64,000 bases of DNA. It comes from Rhabdophis nuchalis (lineage: Eukaryota > Chordata > Lepidosauria > Squamata > Natricidae). Each line of letters starts with the position of its first letter. Position 1 is the stretch's first letter. Below are positions 1 to 45,861 of the stretch, piece after piece. The stretch covers positions 5,572,184 through 5,636,183 of the forward strand of contig CM077653.1 in assembly GCA_039707465.1 (NCBI GenBank), written 5' to 3'. A program made the translations under genes and the position numbers. A model generated the notes under the pieces. It saw only the letters and a program-made list of their open reading frames with translations. It was not told where the DNA came from and did no database searches.

Positions 1-42
1 GATCTCCAAGGCCCCTTCCAACTCTGTTACTGTTTATCTCAC
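1..42 (+). mobile_element. CR1 LINE 3' end fragment
   Basis: The window opens inside the CR1 3' terminus (ccaaggccccttccaactct). Confidence 0.75.
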
Positions 43-509
43 ACAGGTCTCCAAGTAGCTACTGTAGTAAAGGCAGAAGGGAAGTTTAGGGGGGATGGAT
101 TGCAAGACGAAGTCCTTTTAATGGACACATGTAAATAAACAGGTGACTTAAAAAAAAAACTGCAGAAGTTTAAATGAAGAAAAATATATTAAAATTAAAA
201 AAATAACTTAGTAGCTATACAAAAGTTGGCAAACATTATTTAATTAGATTTTTGTATTTATTGTAAGCTTTTCTAATTTTTAAGCTGGAAGTTCTATTCG
301 GTATAAATGTTTGCAGTTAATTGCATCTTAGATTGCACAGAAGTTTATGATTTAACACTTTTACTGCTTGTTTATGGAATGTCCATTTTAATAGTAGCAA
401 TTTTCTATTTGTTCAATAAAAGAATATGTTTAAAAAAGAAAGAAAGAAAATAAACCGGTGACTTAATCAAAATAAGTCCGATTAACTTTCCTGCTGAATT
501 ATGTTTTAG

Positions 510-34825
<34,316 letters not shown>

Positions 34826-35277
34826 GAGTGATGGACAGAATACGTCAGGGGCCTTTTTTTGGGACCGCTCTTTCAAAGTTGTGTTTGTGCAATATCAATG
34901 GGTAACAGGATCTCCTCCCTGGTGGGGCCGAGAAAAACGAGAAGGACCATGGGACTGTAAAATAATTCACCTGGGATTACCAACTTGAATATTTCCTATT
35001 TTTATTGCCCGATCCTTTAAGTGTTGAATATGTACGAAGTCTGAAGCCTCTTGTATATAGAACAAAAGAAACCGAAGGATTGTCCTTCCCACGACAGCAA
35101 AAAGGACGACTTTCGACTTGCACTTTCTTCAAAGTTGTATTTTTGTTGTTCAGCGTGACCATGGCGTCTCCTGCAAGCCATCCCAGCGGAAGCTAGCAGG
35201 TGTCGATCGCCTTGAGCGGCTCTGGATTGCAGTGTACAAATATAGTTTGATAATAAAAGTCTTTTTATAGAAAAATC
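34826..35277 (+). other. ATP12A: ATP12A 3' untranslated region
   Basis: About 450 nt follow the stop without a recognised repeat. The region ends shortly after an AATAAA signal, with a T/G-rich stretch (ctctgttttttgtc) downstream of the expected cleavage point. The cleavage base itself is inferred. Confidence 0.8.
35252..35257 (+). terminator. ATP12A: ATP12A polyadenylation signal
   Basis: Canonical AATAAA lies 427 nt after the stop codon, followed at about 20-30 nt by a U/GU-rich element. Confidence 0.85.
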
Positions 35278-35444
35278 TCTGTTTTTTGTCATGCCTGGTT
35301 CCTTAACAGTTGGCAGAAGCTGATGCAAAACTGAAGTTCAACAGAGTTCATTGGTCCCCTCTGGAAGAGTCTGTTGGCTGCTTTTGGACGCACAATATGT
35401 ATGCGATGCAATTCCGATTTATTTGAAGGGCACCAGGTTGAGCA

Positions 35445-35685
35445 AACTGACACAGATACTGATTGACAGAGTGGGAAGGGGCCTTGTAGGTCATCTAGTC
35501 CAACCCCCCACCCAAGATCCTACATCATTTCTGACAGAGGGCAGTCCAGTCTCTTCTTGAAAGCTTCCAGGGATGAAGCTCCCACAACTTCTGAAGGCAA
35601 CTTCTATTCCATGGGGTGATTGCCCTCCCGGTCAGAAAATTTCTCCTTATTTCCAGGTTGAATCTCTCCTTGGTCAGTTGAACTG
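35445..35685 (-). mobile_element. CR1 LINE 3' end
   Basis: Reverse: ccttgtaggtcatctagtcc, ttgaaagcttccagggatg. Lies just 3' of ATP12A. Confidence 0.78.
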
Positions 35686-36087
35686 CTATGCAGAGTCATT
35701 CTTATGTTTATTTCCCCCCTGCCTTCACCTTTAACCAAACATCAGGTTGCATTATCACTATTTCAACATGAAAGATAGCTGGAACTAAAAACCTATAAGG
35801 TTTTGTGTGTCTCAATGCATAACATGCACTCTCTCTGTGTGTAAGTGAGCCTCTGAGCATGTGTGTGTGCACCAGATGGCAGTGAATGGGTTGGTACAAC
35901 ATGCTAGTATAGGATTTATTTCAAACATGGTTAGTTAAACAAGCTGCAGCCATCTAATTCACCTTGAATTCACACATGACATTAAACCACACTACAGCTT
36001 ATGTGCGATTTAGCAGAATGCATAAGCTTAACTTTCATCTTTCGGTGTGGACAAAGTAGAAAAGGAAAAAGCTGTTTTCCCTATAGC

Positions 36088-36480
36088 ACAACACTAGAAC
36101 TAGGGGGCACCCCATGAAACTTTTGGAAGCTAGACCTCAAACAAATAAGAGGAAGTACTTTTTCACCCAGAGGATCACTGGTCTATGGAACTCTCCGCCA
36201 GAAGAAGCGGTGACAGCTGTCAGCCTCGACACCTTTAAGAAAGGATGAGAGGAGTTCATGGAGAACAAGGGTATCAATGGCTATCATGATGGATGCCTAA
36301 GGACACCCTCTGGGTTGGAGAGATAGGCAGGATATCTCTCAATGCCATTTGCAGGGAATCACAAGCAGGTGAAGACATCTGCTTGGGAAGACCCTGAAGC
36401 AAATGGGGAGCCACTGTGGGAGACAGAAGGCTGGACCAGATGGGCTGTGGCCTGTTCCAGCAAGGCTATTCTTATGACTT
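36088..36480 (+). mobile_element. CR1/L3-type LINE 3' end
   Basis: gaactagggggcaccccatga ... aggaagtactttttcaccca ... ggaccagatgggctgtggcc, a widespread amniote CR1/L3 tail. Confidence 0.65.
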
Positions 36481-36504
36481 ATGACTTATGATCTACTGAA
36501 TAAA

Positions 36505-36857
36505 GGTGGGGAAAGGTTCTCCTTGCACATATGTGTTAGTTGTTCCCAACTCTAGGGGGCGTTGCTCATCTCCGTTTCAAAGCCAAAAAGCCAGCGCTGT
36601 CCGAAGACGTCTCCGTGGTCATGTGGCCGGCATGACTAAACACTGAAAGCGCACAGAACGCTGTTCCCTTCCCACCAAAGGTGGTCCCTATTTTTCTACT
36701 TGCATTTTTACGTGCTTTAGAACTGCGAGGTTGGCACAGGCTGGGAGGAGTAACGGGAGCTCACTCCGTTATGCAGCACTAGGGATTCGAACCACTGACC
36801 TGCCAACCTTTCTGATCGACAAGCTCAGCGTCTTAGCCACTGAGCCACTGCATCCCT
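36505..36857 (-). mobile_element. Sauria-type SINE, full length
   Basis: Reverse copy with the aaaggttctccttgcacata tail first and the cttagccactgagccactg head last. Confidence 0.85.
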
Positions 36858-37479
36858 TATCTATTGAATATACCTGTGCAATTACAAAGATGCAGAAAAT
36901 TGATGTTCATGGATCTTGGCAGCTCTGCAACAGAAACCAAATGAACTGGCAATTTTATTTGAAGATATTGACCAATTCCTTTTCTATCTGGTTTTTGTAT
37001 GCAAAGAAAAAGAAAAAGAAACACCACACAGATTAACTTCTCTAATTCAGACAGTTCCAGTCTCTACTTCCTGAAAGCTAATTTACCTCTTGCGTTGGAT
37101 ATTACCAAAGGCTACAGGTGGCACCTGGGAAGTGGGCGTTTTCCTACATTTAGCTCTGTCATAAAAAGAAGTGTTAAAATCTGTGCGCAAATGACTCACC
37201 AGAAGAAAAGTCAGATTTCTTGTGCAGATGTAGAAAACTACTGTCACTGCCAACACTGAAACACTACTCAGCTGTCTATGGGCAACCCCCAGCCCTACCG
37301 TTTTTAATTAGTGCATGGTAAACCCATCTTGTTATGAATTTTGCCATCAGCCAACCATCTGCTGCAATAAAATATGGAATTCATCCTCTTAATAAACTTG
37401 GTACTTAGGATCATGTCCAGTTAACATGAGCAAGTCCAGTTGTCCATCAAAACAAAACATAATGACTTGGAGAAGTTAT

Positions 37480-37830
37480 AACAGAATAACAGAGTTGGAA
37501 GGGACCATGGAGGTCTTCTAATCCAACCCCCTGCCCAAGCAGGAGACCCTACACCATTTCTGACAGATGGCAGTCCAATCTCTTCTTGAAAGCTTCCAGT
37601 GATGAAGCTCCCACAACTTGTGAAGGCAACTTCTGTTCCATCAATAAATTGCTCTCGCTGTCAGGAAATTTATTCTTATTTCTAGGTTGATTCCATCCAT
37701 TATTACTTGTCTGGTCTTAAGGTCGTTTAGAAAATAGCTTGACCCACTTCTCTCTGTGGCAGCCCCTCAAATATTGGAAGACTGCTATTATGTCTCCCCT
37801 GGTCCTTCTCTTCACTAGACTAGGAGGACA
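37480..37830 (-). mobile_element. CR1 LINE 3' end
   Basis: Reverse CR1 from agagttggaagggaccatgg to the ORF2 end. Confidence 0.8.
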
Positions 37831-37864
37831 GCAACATTCTCCTATGTGCTTTTCCCAGGACTGG

Positions 37865-38205
37865 AAACCAATATAGTATATATATATATATATCTCCCCA
37901 CCACCCAGGCTGTTAAAATACAAAATAACAAGGAACACACAGATAGTACCAATGAACACCAATCTACCAATCATGATAGAACTGCATAGCCAATCAACCC
38001 ACTCACAGCAACAAAGCCAGCACTCCCCCCCCAAGATTTATAGAAAAGCAGCAGCTGTGAAGCCACAGACAGAAGCCTGACGATGGCGAGTGAGACCTCG
38101 CCGAAACGTTGCAAAGACAATCTCATTCTTAAATGGAAAAACACCCGAATACAATAAAACCAGCATACCTATACCTGTGAAAATCTACGAAAACACACAC
38201 ATATA
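37865..38205 (+). mobile_element. Penelope-like element tail, GGCGAG subfamily
   Basis: (TA)n, then gaacacacagatagtaccaa ... gacagaagcctgacgatgg ... acctgtgaaaatctacgaaa. Contains the best preserved hammerhead-like core of the window. Confidence 0.65.
38077..38107 (+). ncRNA. Hammerhead-ribozyme-like core
   Basis: CTGACGA (38077-38083), one extra T, stem GGCGAG (38085-38090), 6-nt loop, CTCGCC (38097-38102), GAAAC (38103-38107). This matches the CUGANGA-stem II-GAAA core apart from the extra nucleotide. A canonical stem III is not evident, so activity is unproven. Penelope-like elements are known hosts of hammerhead motifs. Confidence 0.5.
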
Positions 38206-38210
38206 TATGA

Positions 38211-38448
38211 GCTGCAGTGGCACAGTGGTTAGAGTGCAGTACTGCAGGCTACTTCTGCTGACTGCCAGCTGACTGCAATTTGGCAGTTCAAATCTCACCA
38301 GGCTCAAGGTTGACTCAGCCTTCCGTCCTTCCGAGGTGGGTAAAATGAGGACCCGGATTGTTGGGGGCAAATATGCTGACTCTGTAAACCACTTAGAGAG
38401 GGCTGTAAAGCCCTGTGAAGCGGTATATAAGTCTAAGTGCTATTGCTT
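38211..38448 (+). mobile_element. tRNA/L2-type SINE, full length
   Basis: gctgcagtggcacagtggtt head, aatgaggacccggattgttg body and ctgtaaaccacttagagagg ... agtctaagtgctattgct tail. Confidence 0.8.
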
Positions 38449-38727
38449 TATTTGAAACCATACTTTCAGACAAACACCAGGAACAAGATGTTGAAACCTG
38501 CAGGTACCCTTGAGAGAAACAGATACAGGTGCTTTAATTTTGTAAAAAAAAATATTGTACTGTGCTGCGCTGGCAGCAGCCAAACCAGTCCAACCTGCTC
38601 TGCGCATTTTATTGCTTATGTCTGACTCGAGTTTCCATCCTACACTCTCACTTTTTACAATCTCCTAGTTCTGTTTCCTCTACAGAGTTTTTATGGTTAT
38701 GCATGCTAGGTAAAATGGGATCCAGAG

Positions 38728-39558
38728 AATAACCGCGTTGGAAGGGACCTTGGAGGTCTTCTAGTCCAACCTCCTGCTTAGGCAGGAAAACCTACACCAC
38801 TTCAGACAAATGGTTGTCCAATCTCTACTTAAAAACTTCCAGTGTTGGAGCAAACTCAAGATAAGGCCACACTTGGAATACTGCATACAGTTTTGGTCGC
38901 CACGATGTAGAAAAGACGTGGAGACTCTGGAAAGAGTGCAGAGAAGAGCAACCAAGATGATTAGGGGACTGGAGACTAAAACATATGAAGAATGGTTGCA
39001 GGAGCTGGGTATGTCTAGTTTGATGAAGAGAAGGACCAGGGGAGACATGATAGCATCTTCCAATATCTCAGGGGTTGCCACAAAGAAGAGGGAGTCAAAC
39101 TATTCTCCAAACTATTCTCCAAACTATTCTCTGCACCTGAGGGCAGAACAAGAAGCAATGGGTGGAAACTAATCAAGGAGAGAAGCAACTTAGAACTGAG
39201 GAGAAACCCGTGGACTGCCAACCATGCCAATTTTAAGACCTGTGGACTTCCAACCATGTCAACTTTAAGGGAGTCAAACTATTCTCCAAAGCACCTGAGG
39301 GCAGGCAAGAAGCAATGGGGGGAAACTAATCAAGGAGAGAAGCAACTTAGAACTAAAGAGGAATTTCCTGACAGTTAGAACAATTAATCAATGGAACAGA
39401 AATTGCCTCCAGAAGTTGTGAATGCTCTAACCCTGGAAGTCTTTAAGAAGATGTTAGATAGCCATTTGTCTGAAATGGTGTAAGGTTCCTGCCCACGCAG
39501 GGGGTTGGACTAGAAGACCTACAAGGTCCCTTCCAACTCTGCTATTGTATTGTATTGT
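38728..39558. mobile_element. CR1 composite: reverse tail, forward ORF end, duplicated segment
   Basis: 38728-38850 is a reverse CR1 tail and 38858-39205 a forward ORF2 end ([20 protein letters not shown]). A 62-bp non-CR1 insert lies at 39206-39267, then 39268-39558 is a second forward CR1 end with an ATTGT tail. The tctccaaactattctccaaa stutter near 39100 is a local tandem duplication. Confidence 0.75.
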
Positions 39559-39574
39559 ATAAGTCCTGGTCTTC

Positions 39575-39740
39575 TCTGAGCTTGGTTGTTTTCCTGCAGA
39601 AGTTTCATTATCCAACTTGGTAACAACATGCAATAAATCTTAAATCTAATGTAACTGTGATGACATTACCTAGTTTGGTAATGAAACGTCTGCAAGGAAA
39701 CAACCAAGCTCAGAGAGTACCAAAGATGCCACTGTTCTAT
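39575..39740. mobile_element. Penelope-like tail, TAGTT subfamily
   Basis: Forward hammerhead-like core at 39657-39687: gTGATGA, c, ATTACC, tagttt, GGTAAT, GAAAC. A facing reverse copy starts at 39578. Confidence 0.62.
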
Positions 39741-39784
39741 TGAATTCCCAGCTCTATAGTCCAAAGGTCACTTAAGCAAATCTA

Positions 39785-40140
39785 GCTATAGTATAGCCTT
39801 TATTGTCATTGTACAAACTAAATACAATGAAATTGGTTCTACATGCAAGGCAGGAACTTGAGAATAAAATAATTGCCTCTCCATAGCCTTCAGCCCAAGT
39901 TTGCATAAGGCTATAGTAATTACTCCACTTAATAATGTTTAAGGTCTCCAGGTCTCGCTGCTTTAGCAGAGTAAGCAAGATACTCAGAGATGATTCACAC
40001 CTGGTCAGTGTCTCTTCGCACTTCTGCCATTGGGCAGAAGACATCATAACATAGCCAGCTGAACAAATAGGTTTAAAAATAGTTTTTATCCTTGGGCTGT
40101 CAGACTCTTCAACACAACCACAATCACTCCACGCACATGC
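39785..40140 (-). mobile_element. Non-LTR retrotransposon 3' end, clade uncertain
   Basis: Reverse of a tail ending gtacaatgacaataaaggct. A + strand relative is at 40615-40691 plus 41013-41055. Confidence 0.5.
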
Positions 40141-40202
40141 CGAAACATATGAATAGTTTTTCTATTTCTTTCTCCCCACCCCCACTACTTACTTGCATAG
40201 GG

Positions 40203-40614
40203 ATGGGGTCTCCAACCTTTGCAACTTTAAGTCTGAAGGACTTTAGCTCCCAGACTTCTTCAGCCACCTTTGCTGGCTGGAGAAGTCTGGGAGCTGAAGT
40301 TCTTCAGACTTAAAGCTGCAAAGGTTAGAGACCCCTGGCCCAGGCCCTGACACTGACAGCTTTGCTGGCTCGAGAAGTCTGGGAGCTGAAGTCCTTCAGA
40401 CTTAAAGTTGCAAAGGTTGGAGACCCCTGGCCCAGGCCCTGACACTGACAGCTTTGCTGGCTCGAGAAGTCTGGGAGCTGAAGTCCTTCAGACTTAAAGC
40501 TGCAAAGGTTGGAGACCCCTGGCCCAGGCCCTGACACTGACAGCTTTGCTGGCTCGAGAAGTCTGGGAGCTGAAGTCCTTCAGACTTAAAGTTGCAAAGG
40601 TTGGAGACCCCTGC
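40203..40614. repeat. 92-bp tandem repeat derived from a hAT hairpin MITE
   Basis: agacccctgg recurs at 40329, 40421, 40513 and 40605, exactly 92 bp apart. Each unit has one MITE arm (cttcagacttaaag ... ggttggagacccct) plus a spacer with cccaggccctgacactgaca. Confidence 0.9.
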
Positions 40615-40691
40615 TTTATACTGTTAATGTTGTCTGTATTTGATGCCATGGATTGCACCAGTGAGGCTAAAACCAATTTTGTTGTATACAT

Positions 40692-41004
40692 CAGGGGTCC
40701 CCAACCTTTTTTGCACCAGGGATCGGTTTCATTTTAAAGAAAATTCCACGGACCGGCTGGCGTAGAGGGGGAGCGGGGAGGGAGGGGGAACAGGCGGCAC
40801 ATGCGCATGCGAGGGGGGGTGAGTCGGCTCACTCGCCCCTCTAAGGCCCCCAACGGCGCGAGTGGCCGCGCCTGTGCTCTCCCGCCCCCGGCACGCGCTC
40901 TGCCCAGGGGGCTGCTCCCTCCTCCTCCTCTCCGGCCCTGCAGCCCGGTTCCTATCAAGCCACAGACCGGCACCGGTCCGCGGCCCGAGAGTTGGGGACC
41001 CCTG
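40692..41004. mobile_element. hAT (Charlie-like) element with 8-bp TSD
   Basis: Perfect 14-bp TIRs caggggtccccaac/gttggggacccctg. Direct repeats gtatacat at 40684-40691 and 41005-41012. GC-rich, 313 bp, inserted in the tail of a non-LTR element. Confidence 0.92.
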
Positions 41005-41071
41005 GTATACATGATGTACAATGACAATAAAGGCTACACTATTTCCTTTAGGGTGCATGTCCATGAAAATA

Positions 41072-41618
41072 CGCTCTATTGCAGAAAAGTATTTGCTCAC
41101 CCATCCAAATAATCCATCAGGTGTTCCAATCCCTTCCATGGCCACAGGTGTATAAAATCAAGGACCTGGGCATGCAGACGGTTTGCACAAACATGTGTGA
41201 AAGAATGGGTCGCTCTCAGGAGCTCAGCGTGGAAGTGTGATAGGAGGCCACCTGTGCAACAAATCCAGTGGTGAAATTTTCTCACTCCTAAATATTCTAC
41301 AGTCAACTGTCAGCTGTGTTATAAGACAGTGGAAGTGTTTGGGAACGACAGCAACAGCCATGAAGTGGTAGGCCACGTAAAGGGACGGAGCGGGGCCAGC
41401 AGATGCTGAGGCACCTAGTGTGAAGAGGTCGCCAACCTTCTGCAGAGTCCATCACTACAGACCTCCAAACTTCATGTGGCCTTCTGATTAGCTCAAGAAC
41501 AGTGTGCAGTGGACCGACGTACTAATGGACCCTATGGATTAGGAATGGGATGTCACTTACTTATGCGAGTTCATATGCGATTAAAGGCAGGCGAGCGAAT
41601 ACTTTGGGCAATATAGTG
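41072..41618 (+). mobile_element. Tc1/mariner element, internally deleted
   Basis: Flanked by TA on both sides. Ends cgctctattgcagaaaag and ctttgggcaatatagtg. Remnants of the transposase N-terminal DNA-binding domain are visible (ERMGRSQELS, HLCNKSSGEI), but frames are broken. A full Tc1 of about 1.6 kb is reduced to 547 bp. Confidence 0.75.
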
Positions 41619-42019
41619 TATGTATTGCCCTCCGTATGATTAATTCTGGAGTTCTCTTTAACATACATTTGGTGGTTGCTCAACACAAGAGTTCTGAAAA
41701 TGAACTGTGACATTATCTGATCCTTTCTGTTCCCAAGCCATGCCAACAAAACAGAAACACATTCTTCGAAAGGAATGAGCGAAGAACACGGTGTGCACTC
41801 TTTTCCACACACACACTCGGCTGCAAATATTTCACGTTGGAAAAAATGTGCCTTATCTCTTTCATCGCAGCCACACAGACTTCTTTAATCTGCTCTGATC
41901 GGAACAAAACAGAGACAGTTCCCCCCTCCCTCCTCACTGGAACAAAATCAAAGCAGTATTGAAAACCTGGATAGAGATTCGTTTAAAATACTTTTTTGCC
42001 CCCTTCTGGCCCTGTAAAG

Positions 42020-42275
42020 CAGGGGTCTCCAACCTTTGCAACTTTAAGTCTGAAGGACTTCAGCTCCCAGAAATTTCTCCAGCCAGCTTTGCTTTAAAGT
42101 TTAGAGTAGGGGTCTCCAACCTTGCTGGCTGGAGAAGTCTGGGAGCTGAAGTCCTTCAGACTTAAAGTTGCAAAAGTTGGAGACCCCTGCTCTAATGCCT
42201 TTGAGCTTTGCTGGCTGGAGAATTCTGGGAGCTGAAGTCCTTCAGACTTAAAGTTGCAAAGGTTGGAGACCCCTG
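42020..42275. mobile_element. hAT-type MITE, composite, with 8-bp TSD
   Basis: Outer ends caggggtctccaacc/ggttggagacccctg. Direct repeats ctgtaaag at 42012-42019 and 42276-42283. An internal partial copy of the same MITE is fused inside. Confidence 0.85.
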
Positions 42276-42664
42276 CTGTAAAGAATTTGCAGAAAAATAA
42301 AATAAAATTGCAATCAAGTTGGATTTTTACTGTCGTGAAGAAAGATGGATTTTTCCCTTGGTAGCAATTCCAAACTGCTCTATTGAAAAGGTTAGCCGGA
42401 AAATATATAGTATATTCATATCTGCAGAGTTGAACCGATGGATAAAAATAGCGTGCGTTGTTTTGAATTAGCAGCTACAGGCCAAACTTTAAAACATTTT
42501 AAATAGGAGGATGCAGACTGAAGAAGCAAACGCAAAGAGAGTATTTTGTGACAGTAATATGAAGCTGGTTTGCATAGCAGCCTTTCCTCTGGATATGTTT
42601 TTACACCCATCTGTGAAATTTCTGGTTTACTGCTGTCCAGGCGTTAACCAGATGTGAAGTGGTT

Positions 42665-43145
42665 TTAGGGGAGGCTTATTTTTTGGGGGGGAGGGCTTAA
42701 TTTAGTGCATGTGCTCAAAAGCCCGATTGGGCTTATTATCTGAGGAGGTCTTATTTTCAGGGAAGCAGGGTAGCCGTTCGAAAGCAAATCAAAAATGCAA
42801 GTAGAAAAATAGGGACCACTTTGGTGGGAAGGTAACAGTGTTTCATACACCTTCGATCAGAAAGGTAGACAGTTTGGCAGTTCGAATCCCTAGCGCCGTG
42901 TAATGGAGTGAGCTCCTGTTACTCGTCCCAGCTTCTGCCCACCGAGCAGTTCGAAAGCTTGCAAAAAATGCAAGTAGAAAAATAGGAACCACCGTGCGCC
43001 TTCAGCGTTGAGTCATGCCGGTCACATGACCATAGAGACGTCTTCGGACAGCGCTGGCTCTTCGGCTTTGAAACGGAGATGAAAACTGCCCCTTAGAGTC
43101 GGGAACGACTAGCACATATGTGTAAGGGAAACCTTTATTTTTGCC
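42665..43145 (+). mobile_element. Partial MITE and two joined Sauria-type SINE copies
   Basis: aggtcttattttcagggaag MITE arm, a SINE body fragment (42772-42850), then a second SINE lacking only the first bases of its head (42855-43140). Confidence 0.65.
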
Positions 43146-43424
43146 TTAAGTACAATAAGAGTGACACATTGACATAACCCCATTCAAAAGCTACAGTGAT
43201 AATTGCTGGCAGTTGCTCTTAGAGACGGCTCGATGAATAACAACAAGTCCAGTTTCCAGGCCGATGTTTGACCTGCACATGGAACTGAAAATAGGTCACC
43301 CTTAACCTCCTGTGGTTGCTGGTTTCAGGAAGTAATGAAGGTCCAAAATATATTATTTTCTTTCCTAGTGCTGAATATTCATGCACGTAAGATGTTTTTC
43401 CATGTTGACTTGATTGACTAATCC

Positions 43425-43570
43425 AATATTTTTCAATCTTGGTTCCTTTAAGATGCGTGGACTTCAATTCCCAGAATCCCCCAGCCACCATGTGGACTGG
43501 TGGATTCTGGAAGTCGAAGTCTGCACATCTTAAGGGTGCCACAATTGAGAAATACTGGATTAGTCTAATG
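43425..43570. mobile_element. Hairpin MITE, second family
   Basis: Inverted arms: actaatccaatatttttcaa ... ttgagaaatactggattagt, with gtggacttcaattcccagaa in the interior. Confidence 0.55.
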
Positions 43571-43639
43571 GACAGCAATTTGTCTACATCTCTTATAAAA
43601 TGTGTTTTTAATTGTATACTGAACTTTGTCTTTCTAACT

Positions 43640-44000
43640 GGAGAGAATAGAATAGAATAGAATAGAATAGAATAGAATAGAATAGAATCTTCTTAAAAAC
43701 TTTCAGTGTTGGAGCGTTGTTCCATTGATTAATTGTTCTAACTGTCAGGAAATTTCTCCTCAGTTCTAAGTTGCTTCTCTCCTTGATTAGTTTCATTGTT
43801 TCTTGTCCTACCCTAAGCTTTTAGTAAGAATAGCTTGACTCCCTCAAATATCAAATATGACTGCTATCATGTCTCCCCTAGTTCTTCTTTTCATTAAAGT
43901 AGACATACCCTGTTCCTGCAACCGTTCTTCATATATCTTAGCCTCCAGTCCTCTAATCATCTTTGTTGCTCTTCTCTGCATTCTTTCTAGAGTCTCAATG
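43640..44000 (-). mobile_element. CR1 LINE 3' end with (AATAG)n tail
   Basis: Reverse CR1 preceded by about 45 bp of pure AATAG at 43643-43687. Confidence 0.85.
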
Positions 44001-44265
44001 ACCTACCCCCTGACCTATGGACAAACACCAACCTACGCCTTTTCCGTCGGGCAATGAAGACCCATTTATTTTGTGCTGCCGGCCTGTCGTAGTTTTTACA
44101 TTGATTTTAGTAGGGGTTTTTAATTTGGCAAGCCAATTTATTTAATTATATCTTAACATTTGATCTTAACTTTTATATTACTCATTTTTACTGTTGGCTG
44201 TACACCGCCCTGAGTCCCGAAAGGGAGACAGGGCGGTATATACATGCAATAAATCTTAATCTTAA
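44000..44265 (+). mobile_element. L2/CR1-clade LINE 3' end
   Basis: gtacaccgccctgagtcccg ... cagggcggtatatacatg tail, preceded by a short ORF remnant. Confidence 0.65.
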
Positions 44266-44784
44266 ATCCACATCTTTTTACATCTATTATTATTTCTATA
44301 TTAGAAAGGTAAGCTTGGACCCTTCTGCAAATGTATTCTCCGCCTTCCTTAGAAGTAAATAATCTAGAAATGTTGGCACTAATTAATATATGCTACAATG
44401 GCTGCATTCAGATAATGGTGCAAAACTATAATAGAGCTGGTTTGGTTTGATTTTGGCTTGGTGTTTGAACTCAAATCACTGGCTTTGCAAAACATGACTG
44501 GTGACAGAGGATGGTGTCACCACGGTTGACCAAATCTGAATACCAAAGTTATGAATATTAAAACTGCTTTTAATATATACAGTATTTAATATTTACAGTA
44601 CAATATTTACGGGTTACAGTAACAGAATCTTGCAAATTGGATGGGCTTCCCTGCTCTTTATTTATTTATTTGACTCTTGCCTTTATTATTTTTGCAAATA
44701 ATGTCAGGCCGTGGACATACCTCACACTCCTTCCTCTCCCTACAACAACAACCCTGCGAGGTGAATTGGGCTAAGAGAATGACT

Positions 44785-45120
44785 GGGCCAGAGTCACCCA
44801 GTTACCTTTCATGCCTAAAGCAGAACTAGAACTCACAGTGTCTTACTGATTGGCCCAAAGCCACCCAGCCAGATTTCATGTCTAAAGTAGAACTAGAACT
44901 CATGACCTTCTGGTGATTGGTTCAAATTCACCAAGCTGGCTTTCATGTCTAAGGCAGGACTAGAACTCACAATCTCCTGGTGATTGGCCCAAAGTCACCC
45001 AGCCAACTTTCAGCAGAACTAGAACTCACAGTTTTCTAGTGATTGGCTCAAACTTACCGAGCCAGCTTTGATGGCTAAGGTAGGACTAGAACTCAGGCTT
45101 CCAGTTTCTAGCTGGATGCC
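44785..45120. repeat. Tandem repeat of about 67 bp, five units
   Basis: Units of the type ggcccaaagtcacccagcca ... ctagaactcacag ... ctggtgatt. Related reverse units occur near 2790-2885 and 48985-49125. Confidence 0.75.
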
Positions 45121-45251
45121 TTAACCACTAGGCCAAACTAGTTCTTTCCCTTCATCTTATCTAGATCAGGAGAAGGTCACATCTGAGATGCTTTGTTGAA
45201 TTACATTCTTGCTTTGGACTTGGATTTCCCTTATCTGACCATGGTCTAGGC

Positions 45252-45498
45252 CAGGGGTTGGCAAAGTGTGGCTCTGGAGCCGCATGTGGCTCTTTCATCC
45301 TTCTGCTGTGGCTCCCTGTTGCCAGTCAGCTCTACAATTGGTAAGGCTTTCGGTTAGGACAGGTAGAGGAAAAAGGACGATGCGCTAAGAGGAGACTCAA
45401 TGGTGTAAGAACCGGACTTCCAGTTGGCTCCAGAATTGAACGGGGGGCTTCCGGTTAGGACCTTTGTAGCTCTGAGTGCCTAAGGTTGCCTACCCCTG
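45252..45498. mobile_element. hAT-type element with 8-bp TSD
   Basis: Ends caggggttggcaa and ttgcctacccctg. Direct repeats gtctaggc at 45244-45251 and 45499-45506. Same family as 51724-52021. Confidence 0.9.
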
Positions 45499-45506
45499 GT
45501 CTAGGC

Positions 45507-45861
45507 CAGTGATGGCAATGGCGCTTTGCTCATTTGGGCCATGACCAGGAATGCGCATGCTAATGCACATGCAACGATCAGCTGGCCTGTGTGTGTGTGG
45601 CAGTGCCAGAAACTGGAAGAGCTGGTTTTTCAGCTTCCGGTGCATGCATGCGCACCAGCCAGCAAGTCTTCCAGTTACTGCCGATCTTGCTCATGCCGAA
45701 AAACGGAAGACCAGCTCTTCTGGTTTCCGGCACTGCCACATGCAAAAAAGCCAGCCGATCATCATGTGCAGATGTGCTCCAGGAACGCAAAGGAGGAACA
45801 GGTGATGCCGCGTGTGCCAGGCAACATACGGGCCACACATACCATAGATTCGCCATCATGG
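45507..45861. mobile_element. Second hAT-type element abutting the first
   Basis: Left end cagtgatggcaatgg, right end cgccatcatgg. It shares the gtctaggc copy at 45499-45506 as left duplication, with atctaggc at 45862-45869 on the right. Confidence 0.75.

Noticed and set aside
40203..40614. CRISPR-like regular repeat
   Set aside because: Eukaryotic context, units contain a transposon arm, no variable spacers.
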